Positions 28,495 through 40,600 of a stretch of DNA of 64,000 bases are shown piece by piece; within the stretch, counting starts at the first letter, position 1; every line of letters begins with the position of its first letter. The position numbers and the translations under genes were made by a program. The DNA comes from Rhynchopus sp. YZ270_cl-10 (Eukaryota; Euglenozoa; Diplonemea; Diplonemida; Diplonemidae), in NCBI GenBank assembly GCA_964035575.1, contig OZ037860.1, positions 62,001 to 126,000 of the forward strand. Reading direction: 5' to 3'. Below the pieces are notes generated by a model that searched no databases, was not told where the DNA came from, and saw only the letters and a list, made by a program, of their open reading frames with translations.

Positions 28495-28707
28495 TCACAA
28501 GAGATTACCTCCGGCTGGGAAGAAAAAAACAACAAAACTGCTGCCGGGTTTGCGAAAGTATGAGCCACAATGGTCGCACATAAATCCCTCATCATCTCTC
28601 TTTCGTTTTGGGGAAGTGTTTCCCTCTTCAGCTTCTGTTGTCTTTGTATTAGCCTTCTTCTTAGTGTGCCCATCATCAGATCTTTCCTCGCTTCGTTGTC
28701 TTTTCAT
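28495..28707 (-). pseudogene. 5' stub of the zinc-finger gene, unit 2
   Basis: Starts like the unit 1 gene (MKRQRSEERS) and reads into the first finger (CDHCGSYF). It then crosses the deletion junction, where the filler encodes RKPG, and ends within 3' non-coding sequence, giving 70 codons. No catalytic domain is left. The same stub is at 31389-31601 in unit 3. Confidence 0.85.
28544..28554. repeat. GGGTTTGC filler at the deletion junction of unit 2
   Basis: CCGGGTTTGCG lies exactly between 3'-region sequence (as at 23228-23243 in unit 1) and finger-exon sequence (as at 25665). Neither parent has it. The copy in unit 3 is at 31438-31448. Confidence 0.85.
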
Positions 28708-29033
28708 TTTTTTTGCAAAAAGTAAAGTACCCAGACCACTGTTATGTGAGTTTTGAATAGTTGTGATAAATTGCTAGAAATTGTATTGTAGAAAATATAA
28801 AATGGTGGGTGGGAGAAAGTTTTGCGTTTTCAAGAAGGAAAATAAAAAAGTCTCACAACTAAGTTTTCAAAAAAAAATAATTAAAAAATGATCTTGAAAA
28901 TTTTGACAAAATTAAAACCAATCTGCATGTGCATATAAAAAAGGGGAACCCATATTTTTGCGCAGGAAGAAGTAATTTGCACATTCTCTGCGATAAGAAA
29001 TACCCCCAAACGAAAAAAAAAATAAATTATTCT

Positions 29034-29598
29034 CTAATGATGTGCTTTATTGCGCTGGAAAAGAGCACCTTTGTGTTGAAATTCCCTTCCCCTCCAAGTA
29101 CTAGAGCATTCGTGAGCATAACACGTCTTTTCCATTTTTTCGTCTTCTGCTGCTTCGCGCTTTCTCTTTCTGTCTAGCTCCTGTTGAGTTTCAGTTGTTG
29201 AAAGTGATACTTGAAAAGTTGATACATACCTTTTTCATGTCCTGACACAGAAGGAACACTTCGTTCAGCTGTTTCTTGAGATCTGAGACAGTCTGTTTCA
29301 CCTCTTTCAGCTCTTCAGTCACTGAGGAAAAGCTTTCTGCAGAAACAGGAATTTCCAATGCTGCGGCCTGTTCTGACGGAAGCACAGATTCCTTCTGAGT
29401 TTGCTCCTCTGTTTTAACGCCTTGCTCCTGTACCTTCGTTAGTACTGTCTCCTTCTTCTGGGAGCACACTGGAATTGGTGGCAATTCCTCACTCTCATGA
29501 GGAGCTTGATCCTGCACATTGAACACCGGCAACATGCTTGGTGCATCTTTCTTCTGCACAAAGGGCACTGGCTTCCGCTTAATCTTCATGGTGTTCAT
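29034..29598 (-). CDS. Helitron orfA, unit 2 (171 aa, spliced)
   Basis: Two exons with the same 49-nt intron as the other copies; the protein matches unit 1. It is the only complete gene left in this unit. Confidence 0.78.
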
Positions 29599-29809
29599 AG
29601 TTTCTTGAGAAATAGTTCACCTGTTTTTGGTGTGTGAGTACACAAATGCTATGAAAAGAGAAATGAGGGGTGAGCCAAGTTCAATTCATTTTTCTATTCA
29701 ATTTTTTCGGCTTTCACATTTGTAAAAATGCAAAACCTTCATACAATAAAAAAAAAATTCTGTTCACAACCACACCAGCCTCCTACATTTTAGCGAGCTT
29801 TCTTCTAGT

Positions 29810-29841
29810 GCGGGTTTGCGGGTTTGCGGGTTTGCGGGTTT
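29810..29841. repeat. (GCGGGTTT)4 junction spacer, units 3/2
   Basis: Four perfect 8-bp copies between unit 2 and unit 3. Confidence 0.95.
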
Positions 29842-32702
29842 CTAGTTATTACGGGTTTGAGGGGTACAAAATGGCGACGCTGCAGGATTGCTGGATCGCG
29901 TGGTCCCAGTATTTCTGATAATACACTCCGGTAGATTGGGGCCCAAAAACGACGTAATGTACTGGGTTTGGATGTTAGCATTTTCTGAAGATACCTAAAA
30001 TGGGTGCGGCATTTCACGGCTATTTTTGTGAAGGAATTGACGATATTTTGTGGTTCTAAGGTGTGTGTATTGTATGTGACGAAAATTTCAAAATGTGACA
30101 TAAGTATGAAATATGGCCAGTATGCCCATAAAATGAGGCCATTGCAACCCTGGAGGACCACATTGGACATATTGGGCCAAATTTAGGTGTGTAAGTGTAT
30201 CGGCTTTAAAATATTTTTTTTCGTGATTTTTGGGGTCATTTTTTGGCTGGGAAAATTGGGCCACATTTAACCACAACTACTCAAAACATCAAATCTGTGG
30301 CTTTAATGGACTGATTGGGCGTTTTTATGACCTGGACATGGGGGTCAGATACCATTTTAGACATGTTAAAAATTGGTCAGAAGACCCTGAGAGAAGAACC
30401 AAGGTCAAATTGACCTTGAGTACTGGGTCAAATTTGTGTGGGAAAAATGCCCAGTACATAATTGTTGATGCGCAAAAGTGCAAAATTCCTTCAGCAATGG
30501 CTTCATATGACATTTCCATAACCTGGACATGGGGGTCAGACTCCACTTTTGACCACCTAAAATTTGGTCATACACATGTATGAGACCCCAAAAACCAGGA
30601 TTTTGACCAAAAAATTTTTCCCAGCAATTTTTGCCTACAAAAAATCGAAAAAAAAATTTTTTGATTTTGGCTCTCCGGAGTCTGTGCGTGCTGTGGTGGG
30701 GTCAATTTGCGCTGAGAAATGGGTATTTTTGACCTAAAATGCATGGATCAGTTTTTTCATGATTTTTGGTGTTTTTGGTGTTTTGTGTGGGTTTTTTGGT
30801 CAGTACCTAATTTCTGATGCTCAAAAGTACAAAATTCCTTCGGCAATGGCTTCATAGGACATTTCCATAACCTGGACATGGGGGTCAGACTCCACTTTTG
30901 ACCACCTGAAATTTGGTCATACACATGTATGAGACCCAAAAACCAGGATTTTTGACCAAAAAAAATTTTCCCACCAATTTTTGCCTACAAAAAATCGAAA
31001 AAAAAAAATTTTGATTTTGGCTCTCCGGAGTCTGTGCGTGCTGTGGTGGGGTCAATTTGCGCTGAGAAATGGGTATTTTTGACCTAAAATGCATGTATCA
31101 GTTTTTACATGTTTTTTGGTTTTTGTGTAAGTTCCTGTAGGACAGTTGGGTTGATTGGTAAGTAATTTACAACTGGAAAACTAGGTGGATCGATTCTTTT
31201 GTGCGTTTTTACTACAGAAATATTCTGTTTTCCCTTTTTTTCTTTTTTTGATCTTTATTTTTGTGGCATGACAATACTCTCACCGGCCAAAGTGAGCGCC
31301 TTCTTCAAGGTGTAGTCTTTCTTTTGTTTAAGCTATGTTTTAACCTATTTCCTTATTTTTTTCAATCCAAGACAAAAATACTTCTTCATCACAAGAGATT
31401 ACCTCCGGCTGGGAAGAAAAAAACAACAAAACTGCTGCCGGGTTTGCGAAAGTATGAGCCACAATGGTCGCACATAAATCCCTCATCATCTCTCTTTCGT
31501 TTTGGGGAAGTGTTTCCCTCTTCAGCTTCTGTTGTCTTTGTATTAGCCTTCTTCTTAGTGTGCCCATCATCAGATCTTTCCTCGCTTCGTTGTCTTTTCA
31601 TTTTTTTTGCAAAAAGTAAAGTACCCAGACCACTGTTATGTGAGTTTTGAATAGTTGTGATAAATTGCTAGAAATTGTATTGTAGAAAATATAAAATGGT
31701 GGGTGGGAGAAAGTTTTGCGTTTTCAAGAAGGAAAATAAAAAAGTCTCACAACTAAGTTTTCAAAAAAAAATAATTAAAAAATGATCTTGAAAATTTTGA
31801 CAAAATTAAAACCAATCTGCATGTGCATATAAAAAAGGGGAACCCATATTTTTGCGCAGGAAGAAGTAATTTGCACATTCTCTGCGATAAGAAATACCCC
31901 CAAACGAAAAAAAAATAAATTATTCTCTAATGATGTGCTTTATTGCGCTGGAAAAGAGCACCTTTGTGTTGAAATTCCCTTCCCCTCCAAGTACTAGAGC
32001 ATTCGTGAGCATAACACGTCTTTTCCATTTTTTCGTCTTCTGCTGCTTCGCGCTTTCTCTTTCTGTCTAGCTCCTGTTGAGTTTCAGTTGTTGAAAGTGA
32101 TACTTGAAAAGTTGATACATACCTTTTTCATGTCCTGACACAGAAGGAACACTTCGTTCAGCTGTTTCTTGAGATCTGAGACAGTCTGTTTCACCTCTTT
32201 CAGCTCTTCAGTCACTGAGGAAAAGCTTTCTGCAGAAACAGGAATTTCCAATGCTGCGGCCTGTTCTGACGGAAGCACAGATTCCTTCTGAGTTTGCTCC
32301 TCTGTTTTAACGCCTTGCTCCTGTACCTTCGTTAGTACTGTCTCCTTCTTCTGGGAGCACACTGGAATTGGTGGCAATTCCTCACTCTCATGAGGAGCTT
32401 GATCCTGCACATTGAACACCGGCAACATGCTTGGTGCATCTTTCTTCTGCACAAAGGGCACTGGCTTCCGCTTAATCTTCATGGTGTTCATAGTTTCTTG
32501 AGAAATAGTTCACCTGTTTTTGGTGTGTGAGTACACAAATGCTATGAAAAGAGAAATGAGGGGTGAGCCAAGTTCAATTCATTTTTCTATTCAATTTTTT
32601 CGGCTTTCACATTTGTAAAAATGCAAAACCTTCATACAATAAAAAAAAAATTCTGTTCACAACCACACCAGCCTCCTACATTTTAGCGAGCTTTCTTCTA
32701 GT
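29842..32702 (-). mobile_element. Helitron unit 3: 2.86 kb non-autonomous, near-copy of unit 2
   Basis: Tandem near-duplicate of unit 2 (period 2893-2894 bp including the spacer), with the same deletion junction (31438-31448), the same finger stub (31389-31601) and orfA. Visible differences are a homopolymer change near 31905 and one base near 32808. Confidence 0.9.
31927..32491 (-). CDS. Helitron orfA, unit 3 (171 aa, spliced)
   Basis: Same as the unit 2 copy, with intact donor, acceptor and frame. Confidence 0.78.
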
Positions 32703-32734
32703 GCGGGTTTGCGGGTTTGCGGGTTTGCGGGTTT
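32703..32734. repeat. (GCGGGTTT)4 junction spacer, units 4/3
   Basis: Four perfect 8-bp copies between the 5' end of the last small unit and the CTAG end of the first complete large unit. Confidence 0.95.
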
Positions 32735-34155
32735 CTAGTTATTACGGGTTTGAGGGGTACAAAATGGCGACGCTGCAGGATTGCTGGATCGCGTGGTCCC
32801 AGTATTTATGATAATACACTCCGGTAGATTGGGGCCCAAAAACGACGTAATGTACTGGGTTTGGATGTTAGCATTTTCTGAAGATACCTAAAATGGGTGC
32901 GGCATTTCACGGCTATTTTTGTGAAGGAATTGACGATATTTTGTGGTTCTAAGGTGTGTGTATTGTATGTGACGAAAATTTCAAAATGTGACATAAGTAT
33001 GAAATATGGCCAGTATGCCCATAAAATGAGGCCATTGCAACCCTGGAGGACCACATTGGACATATTGGGCCAAATTTAGGTGTGTAAGTGTATCGGCTTT
33101 AAAATATTTTTTTTCGTGATTTTTGGGGTCATTTTTTGGCTGGGAAAATTGGGCCACATTTAACCACAACTACTCAAAACATCAAATCTGTGGCTTTAAT
33201 GGACTGATTGGGCGTTTTTATGACCTGGACATGGGGGTCAGATACCATTTTAGACATGTTAAAAATTGGTCAGAAGACCCTGAGAGAAGAACCAAGGTCA
33301 AATTGACCTTGAGTACTGGGTCAAATTTGTGTGGGAAAAATGCCCAGTACATAATTGTTGATGCGCAAAAGTGCAAAATTCCTTCAGCAATGGCTTCATA
33401 TGACATTTCCATAACCTGGACATGGGGGTCAGACTCCACTTTTGACCACCTAAAATTTGGTCATACACATGTATGAGACCCCAAAAACCAGGATTTTGAC
33501 CAAAAAATTTTTCCCAGCAATTTTTGCCTACAAAAAATCGAAAAAAAAATTTTTTGATTTTGGCTCTCCGGAGTCTGTGCGTGCTGTGGTGGGGTCAATT
33601 TGCGCTGAGAAATGGGTATTTTTGACCTAAAATGCATGGATCAGTTTTTTCATGATTTTTGGTGTTTTTGGTGTTTTGTGTGGGTTTTTTGGTCAGTACA
33701 TAGTGTGCAGTGATCAAAAGTGCAAAGTTCCTTCGTCAATGGCTTCACAGGAAATTTTTATGACCGGGACATGGGGGTCAGACTCCACTTTTGACCACCT
33801 AAAATTTGGTCATACACACGTGTGAGACCGCAAAAACCAGGATTTTGACCAAAAAAATTTTCCCAGGTACATAATCTGTGCACTGATCAAGATTACAAAA
33901 TTCATTTGTATGGATGAATTGAATATCAGGTATGTGTAGGTTTCTGTGTGGGAAGTGGTGGTGATGAGGATAGGAAAAAAGAAACAGTAAAAGTGCGTGA
34001 GCTATTCAGTCATTTTGTGTGTTTTTTCTTTTTCTTTTTCTTTTTCCTTTTCTCATTTTTGATCTTTTTATTTTTATGGCATGACAATACTCTCACCCGC
34101 CAAAGTGAGCGCCTTCTTCAAGGTGTAGTCTTTTTTTAAAGCTATGTTTTAACCT

Positions 34156-34187
34156 CTTCCGCAAACCCGAAAACCCGCAAACCCTAT
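34156..34187. repeat. AAACCCGC-type insert in the 3' region of unit 4
   Basis: About 32 bp containing GCAAACCCGAAAACCCGCAA splits a sequence that is continuous in units 1-3 (TTTTAACCT then ATTTCC, for example at 23147). The same insert is in units 5 and 6 (44883 and 55609 onward). Confidence 0.8.
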
Positions 34188-34608
34188 ATTTCCTTATTTT
34201 TTTTAATCCAAGACAAAAATATTTTCTTCATCACAAGAGAGTATCTCCGGCTGGGAAGAAAAAAACAACAAAAACTGCTGATCAAACCGGTCAAAAAGTC
34301 TCTGTAAAAATAAAAACTGCTACAATTTCCAAACTAATTGATTTTTTTTAAAACTAAACGAACTCCACAAAAACAGTTTAAAAAAACAGTGAAACAGAAA
34401 CAAAAATAAAATCCTTTTTTTTAGATGGGCTAAGCTTACCCAGTTTTTTTTTTCTCATATTTTTTTTCAATCCAATGAACATGTTCAAACAAATATTTCT
34501 TCATCACAAGAGATTTAATCTGATTCTCTCCGGCTGGGAAGAAAAAAAAAATAAAAATAAAAATAAAAGTCTTTTACAGTAATTTACTGTAAAAAGGAAA
34601 AAATTTTT

Positions 34609-37600
34609 TTAGTCAAGATCACCCGGTTGAAAGTCAGAAAGGTGATTGTCTGGAAATGTGGGGTAAATTAGGGCTTTTTTATGTGCTTTCAGTACATTTT
34701 CTGGAGTTCCTGTACCAATGTTGAAGTGGGGAGGTTGATAAGTTTGCACTATCAGCAGTCTCTTTTCTGATGGTATTTGCATAAGAACATCTTCAGGAGA
34801 TTGCCCCTTTGGCAAAAAATGAAAGCAAGAATATCCTTCTGTCTCATAGGTCCTAGAAGTGACTACTGTGATAAGAGACCTAAGCATGAGAGACATCAGT
34901 GCTACTTCTACCTCCTGCGCATAACTGTCATCGGCATTATTTGTGACGCGTTGAAGAAGGTCATCAAAGTTCCTGTTTTGTTTACAGGTGTGGTAGAAAA
35001 GTTTAGGTTTGCGGGTTTGCGGGTTTGCACAAATACAAATGCTACATACCTTTTTTTTTTCTCTTCATCATCAAAAAGTAAGGGATGCTCCTGGATCATA
35101 ATCTCATTCCTGAGCAAGAACTCTGCAAATCTTCTGCGTAGAGCATGACCATCATTTCTTTTTCCAGTGAGGAGCTGCTGTATGGCGTGATAGAAACACG
35201 TTCCATCACCAGTAACGTCAATTTGTCCGAGGTTGAACCTGCTCAGAACATGTTGAATATTATTCTCATTGTTCCTGTAAAATATTGGTAATGGTTTTAA
35301 AGTTGTTGACCACGAAAAAAACATACCTATTTTTTTCAGAAACTGTAGTTGTTACATTTTTTTGTGGATGAGAAGCTTCTGGAACGTTGTTGTGGATATA
35401 TTCCCTGTATAAATTGTAGTGTATTATTTAATTAAAAATGTACAATAATTACTGTAACCATAATGTAATGCTAACATACCATCCCCCCTCTGGAAATGTA
35501 AAAGGATAGAAATCCATCGGTTGTTCTTCTTCATCCTTTGTCCAGGGAGTTACTACAAGAGACCTTCCACATGCCGGGTTGTTGATTTCGTGTTCTTTAT
35601 CATCAATGGGGCTTCCATCAGCATCAGGGGAACACACCACTGCAGGGTTTTCTGAAGGGTTTGCTGCACGTTCATGCATGGCCTTTGCATATACAGCCTC
35701 TGTAAGCCTCAGGTCCCGCTTCAGCTGATTCCTCCTTTCCTTACTGACCTTCATCTTTATTCCCCCAACTGACTCCTCAATGGCAGAGATGACCTCCTGG
35801 TGGACACAGTTATACAAATTTGTATCACCTTGAGGTGGAAGACAAATCTTGATGTCATTCCTGCTGCACACCCTTGACATTGCAACGTACAGATGGCCAT
35901 GAGAGAAGCAGGGCGACTGTGACACATCAAGACCCACCCTCCTGAGAGTTTGTCCCTGAGACTTATTAATCGTCATGGCAAAAGACAGCCGCACTGGAAA
36001 CTGCTGACGTACAAAGTCGATGGTGAGATCCTTCGCATCACCATCGCAGGGCAGGCGAGGTATGGCAACAGTTTCTGGCTTTTTCCCGTTTTTGTTCCGC
36101 CACTCGCATTCTTCCGCCAGGTGGGTGCAGACAAGGATGTTCTTCTTCACCTCCTTCACAACAAGACGCGTTCCATTGCACAGTCCACCTGCGGGGTCGA
36201 GGTTCTTTAGAAGCATTACAATACAGTTGACCTTCAGGTTCAGGATGTGTGGAGGAAGACGTGCATGGTTCATTGCATTGAGTGCTTCAGTGGTGAAGAA
36301 TTCATTTGCTCCTGGGTCCTTGCAGGTATCCTCTGACATACGGGTAATTGTCTCTCCTGGGAAGCTGCTGAGAATTTTTTCGTTCATGTAGACCTGGCGT
36401 GCGTTTGTAGGGCACAGCAAAGCACAGTTCTCATACATTCCATTCTTGATGTCAGGAAATGTAAAGTCAATCAAAGTATCCTCAGTCACCTTTTTGTTCT
36501 TTTTTTCAAAAATGATAGCATGTGGCACCTGCATAACTGCTTCTGTGTCCTCAGCACCCTCCACATCCCCAGCCTCATTCACAGACCCATCACCAACCTT
36601 CATGAGGTACTCACGGAAAGCGTCGTCGTCCTTCACCCTCATGACCTGCGTCAGGGACATTTTTGTGAGTTGGTTCCAGAGGTATGAGTTGTGGAGCGAA
36701 ATCGAGATGCTTTCAAAGCTCCCTTTGTTTGCCCCTGGAACAGGAAGGATTTGCCTGAAGTCTCCTCCAAGAAGCACTGTCACTCCTCCAAATGGTTGTG
36801 AACATCCCCTCAACCTCTGAAGCGTTCTGTCTACTACCTCTATGCTTGCCTTTTGTGCCATTACCACCTCATCCCAGACAATGAGGTCAGTGCGCCTTAG
36901 GAGTTCGACATGGTCATCATCAAGCCCGCACATCCGCTTTGAGTTTGGTTCAAGATCTATTGGGATCTTAAATCGGCTGTGTGCAGTTCTGCCTCCTGGT
37001 AGTAGTGTAGCTGCTATCCCTGATGTTGCCACAGCGATTGAAAAGCGGTCCTCCTCATTCTGTTGAAGTGGCTGCTGCTGCTGCTGCTGCTGTTGTTGCT
37101 TTGCCCTTGCCCTTCTGCTCCTGGCCCAGTACAAACACGCCTGGTACAGGAATGTCTTGCCTGTTCCTGCTGCACCCTGCAAAAATATGACCTTCCCCTG
37201 GTTACCTTCAACAGATTCCTTCACAGAGTTGAAGACATTCTGCTGCCCTTCGTTGAGGTTGCCTTGAATCTGTTCAAACTTCTTCAGCATTTCACCCTCA
37301 TCATACCTCTCTGTGTTTAAGACAAACTCTGTGCTCTGCCCTGTAGTACCTTCAGGAGGAGTGGGGAGCCCAAGATCTTCCATTGAAGTCTTAACGTTCG
37401 CTTCCTTAAGGAGCCGTTGCATGTCTAGCAAAGCTTTACGCTTCTCTTTAGGGTAGATGTGGTTGCTTGGTACTGCTTCCTCCCGTTCCTGCCTTTTTAC
37501 TCTGTCCAAAGGTGGCGCACACAGCTCAAACTCATACTCTGCCCACGCCTTTGCAACGTCTTCTGCAGTGGTCATGTAGTTTATTATTATCATTGCAAAC

Positions 37601-40600
37601 GTAAAACGGATGGCACGTGAGGACAGTGTTGTATTGATGCACTCTTTCAGGGCGTTACGCAAGATTGCCCCATCATGGATAAGCCCCATTTCTGCTGCAG
37701 CTGCATAAAATGTAGGATGAACAACGGAGCCTATGGTTCTCAGCTCTTCAAAGCTGCATGATCCACGCTTGCACAGAAGAAGTAGACGGAGACAGTGCAA
37801 CTCCTTATCCTTTACAGGGGCCCAGTACATCCTGCCGATTGAGAGGCCTTCTCCTTCATTTCTTTTTGAGTGAGGGCCAGGTTTATAGCAGCCTTCTTCC
37901 TCGCACCACCCATATCCCGGTCTCAGCTGCCATTCCTTCTTTTCTCTGGGGTAAGAAAAGAATTCTGGGACATCATTGTAAAGTAGTTTGTCAAAGCCTT
38001 TGTAGGCTTCATGTGCTGGAATGCCTTCACGATGCTTCTTGCATCTTTCATTTGCTTCGAAAAAGGCAAGGAGTGTACTTTTGGATTTTGCAGCCGCATC
38101 CCTTCTCCTTGAGTCATCACCATAATTCTTTAAAGGAAAGTACACCCTCTGCTCATCTTCGAGGTGGATGTGGAGTCTCTGCACTCCTGGGTAAATCCGC
38201 ACCATCTTTGTTCCGAGTAGGTACCCACAAGCATCAGCCGCAGTCAAACAATGTGCCTTCAGAAACCTCATAATGCTCCCAGTGGTCGTGGTCGTTGTTG
38301 TGGTTTTTGCTTCTGATGGCCCTCCTTTATGCTTTGTATCTTCCTTTATCACACCATCTACCTCATTCTCCCCCTTGAATAAGTATTTGAACAAATATTT
38401 AGCAGCAAGAATCCCGCGCACTGCCTCAATGTTGATGTGGCACTGGTACTTGAGGAGAAGATACGCATTGTAGGGAACCACCCACCTGTTGTTCCTCTGG
38501 TTTGGGTGAGTAGTTTCCCCTGGGTGTTTTTCTTTCCATTTCTTCACAACGTCTGGATCCACATAAGACAGTATCCCATGATCCCTTCTTATGACAAAGG
38601 CGTAGCCATCATTGCCAGAGGTGGTGAAATCTCTGAAGTCCTTGGGGAAGTTGGACTTGCAATATTTGCACTTTCCATCCTTTCCCTTCTGTAGACAGGG
38701 AGAGCCTCTATTTTTAAGGCAGTCATTGTGCATGAGGTACTCGCTTACAGCTTTGTAGAGGTTAGGATGTGTTTCTGGGTCCGGGAGCTCAGCATGCACG
38801 ATGTGGTCGATGTTGAACGGGTCCTTAGGTGACGTTTTATTGTTGTTCCAAAGGATTGCGTGGCAGTGAGGGAGCCCTCTCTTCTGGTACTCGGTCACCA
38901 TCACCATTGCAATATTTTGTCCAAGAACATTCTTTTTGCGTATGTCGTCCACAAGTTCCTTGACTTTTAAGTCGAACACACGGTGAACAAGCTCCGGACG
39001 GTCGAGGGCCGTTTCTCCTTCGAGAAGATTGGATTGTATCTCCTCCCACATCGGGTTGCATGTCATTGTGAGAAAGAAATCAGCTTTCCCATACTTTGCG
39101 TATATTGCAAGTGTGTCGTTGAGTAATTGTGCCCTCGCAGCTACTCCTCTCTCAAATGAAGAAGGCATAGAGATTTCGTTTGTCGGTGGAATCTGTTTCC
39201 CAGAGGTGATGTCTTTCTTGGAGGCGTAGCCCATTCCCCTTCCAACAATATGGTATTTCAGTCGCTGATACATGCCACGCATCGCCATGTCGATGAAGAA
39301 CTGCTGTGTCAGCGTTCCATGCATGAGCAGGGGGTTGTAGGACAACGGGTCTTTGCTGCTGTTCGGACGGTGGTGCATGAGATATGTTGCGTACTGCTTT
39401 GCTGAGATGAATGTTGAAGATGGTGTCGTTTCAGCTAGGTTAGTAGCGTTGCGAAGAACCTCATGCATTGAGTCCACAGCTCTGTCTTCTTCTGCACAAC
39501 GTTCCCATCCACCATTCCACTCTTCAGGGTCTACCTGCATCGCATCATCCTTTTCACCGCTGTTGAGCGCTTCAGGGTTTGGTGCTGTTGGTTCAGGGTT
39601 GTTCGTGTTTTGGGCATCATCATCATCATCATCATCACTGTCAGATGCAGCTCCGCGGTTCACCACCCTGTGAGGCATCTTCAGGCGGAACCCATTATTC
39701 TCGGTGGGATTCAGATGGGCTAATGGATATGAAATCAGTTCATAGAGTTGGTTAAAGTCATCAATGATGATTGGTGCGTTCCACTTTGGATCCTTACCCC
39801 CATTTTCAGCACACGTAAACATTGGGTACACAGTAAATTTGCGCTCTGCAGGTGCGGCTTCATCGATGGTGTAGAACATCTTAACAGCACCCTTTGCCTC
39901 ATCGGTTGTATATTCTGACCCTGTCTTGCTTGCCAGGACTTCATGGAAGTCAATCCTCATCTTCTTCAGCTCATCCTCGCGACCCTTATACTGCTGTGAA
40001 ATTGCTTTGAACTTTGCTGCAAATGCATTGTCTCCAAGAAGAAGATGACACTTCTCAGCAAGACCAAGAAGATTGTCAGGGAGGACCCCTCCAGTCATGC
40101 TTTTTTTATTGTCTGTGCTGCTGACGTTTGGATCAACAAACCAGGACTCTGTGAGAGCATCGTCATAAAAGCCATTGAATTTTTTTAATCCCCTACCTTC
40201 CAGAGCCACTGCTGAGAAGCCCTTTGGCACACGGCTGTCTCGGCGGATTTTGTTCTCTACCATCGCGAAGAATGCGTTCAGCTGAATTGAAACCCTTTTG
40301 TAGAATTTGTCCTGAAGAAGTTCAAGGTGGTCTTGGCTGATTATTTTGGGCATATCTGGCAGGGACACCTTTCCACCAGTGCAGCATATTTTTGATGACT
40401 CTCCACGAAACAGCAATGCCCCGCAATGCTTGCAGGGTTTGTCCATCTCTCCGCATGAGTGCTTCTTAATGCTGTCATCCACCTCTTCGCGCAGTGCTGC
40501 CCCCAGGTGCCGGTAGGTGAATATTTTTTTGACTCCCTGTCTCTGCAGCTTTCTGTTTAGATCAGCTCTTTGTTCCTCAACAATACTGCTCTGTTTTTCC

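Larger units (their letters stand above)
26948..29809 (-). mobile_element. Helitron unit 2: 2.86 kb non-autonomous
   Basis: Keeps about 1.25 kb of 5' sequence (orfA and the first ~50 codons of the zinc-finger gene) and 1.6 kb of the 3' non-coding region. The two parts are joined at 28544-28554, where the 11-bp filler CCGGGTTTGCG sits. It cannot encode Rep or helicase, so it would depend on an autonomous partner. The 3' end (CTAGTTATTACGGGTTTGAG on the plus strand) is the same as in units 4-6, unlike unit 1. Nearly identical to unit 3. Confidence 0.9.

Noticed and set aside
26948-32702. Long direct repeats as LTRs
   Set aside because: The repeats are whole Helitron units with CTAG ends and Rep/helicase relatives. 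No reverse transcriptase, primer site or LTR ends are seen.
21618-32734. CRISPR-like reading of the regularly placed short repeats
   Set aside because: The 8-bp copies are adjacent without spacers, the distances between clusters are kilobases, and the setting is eukaryotic.
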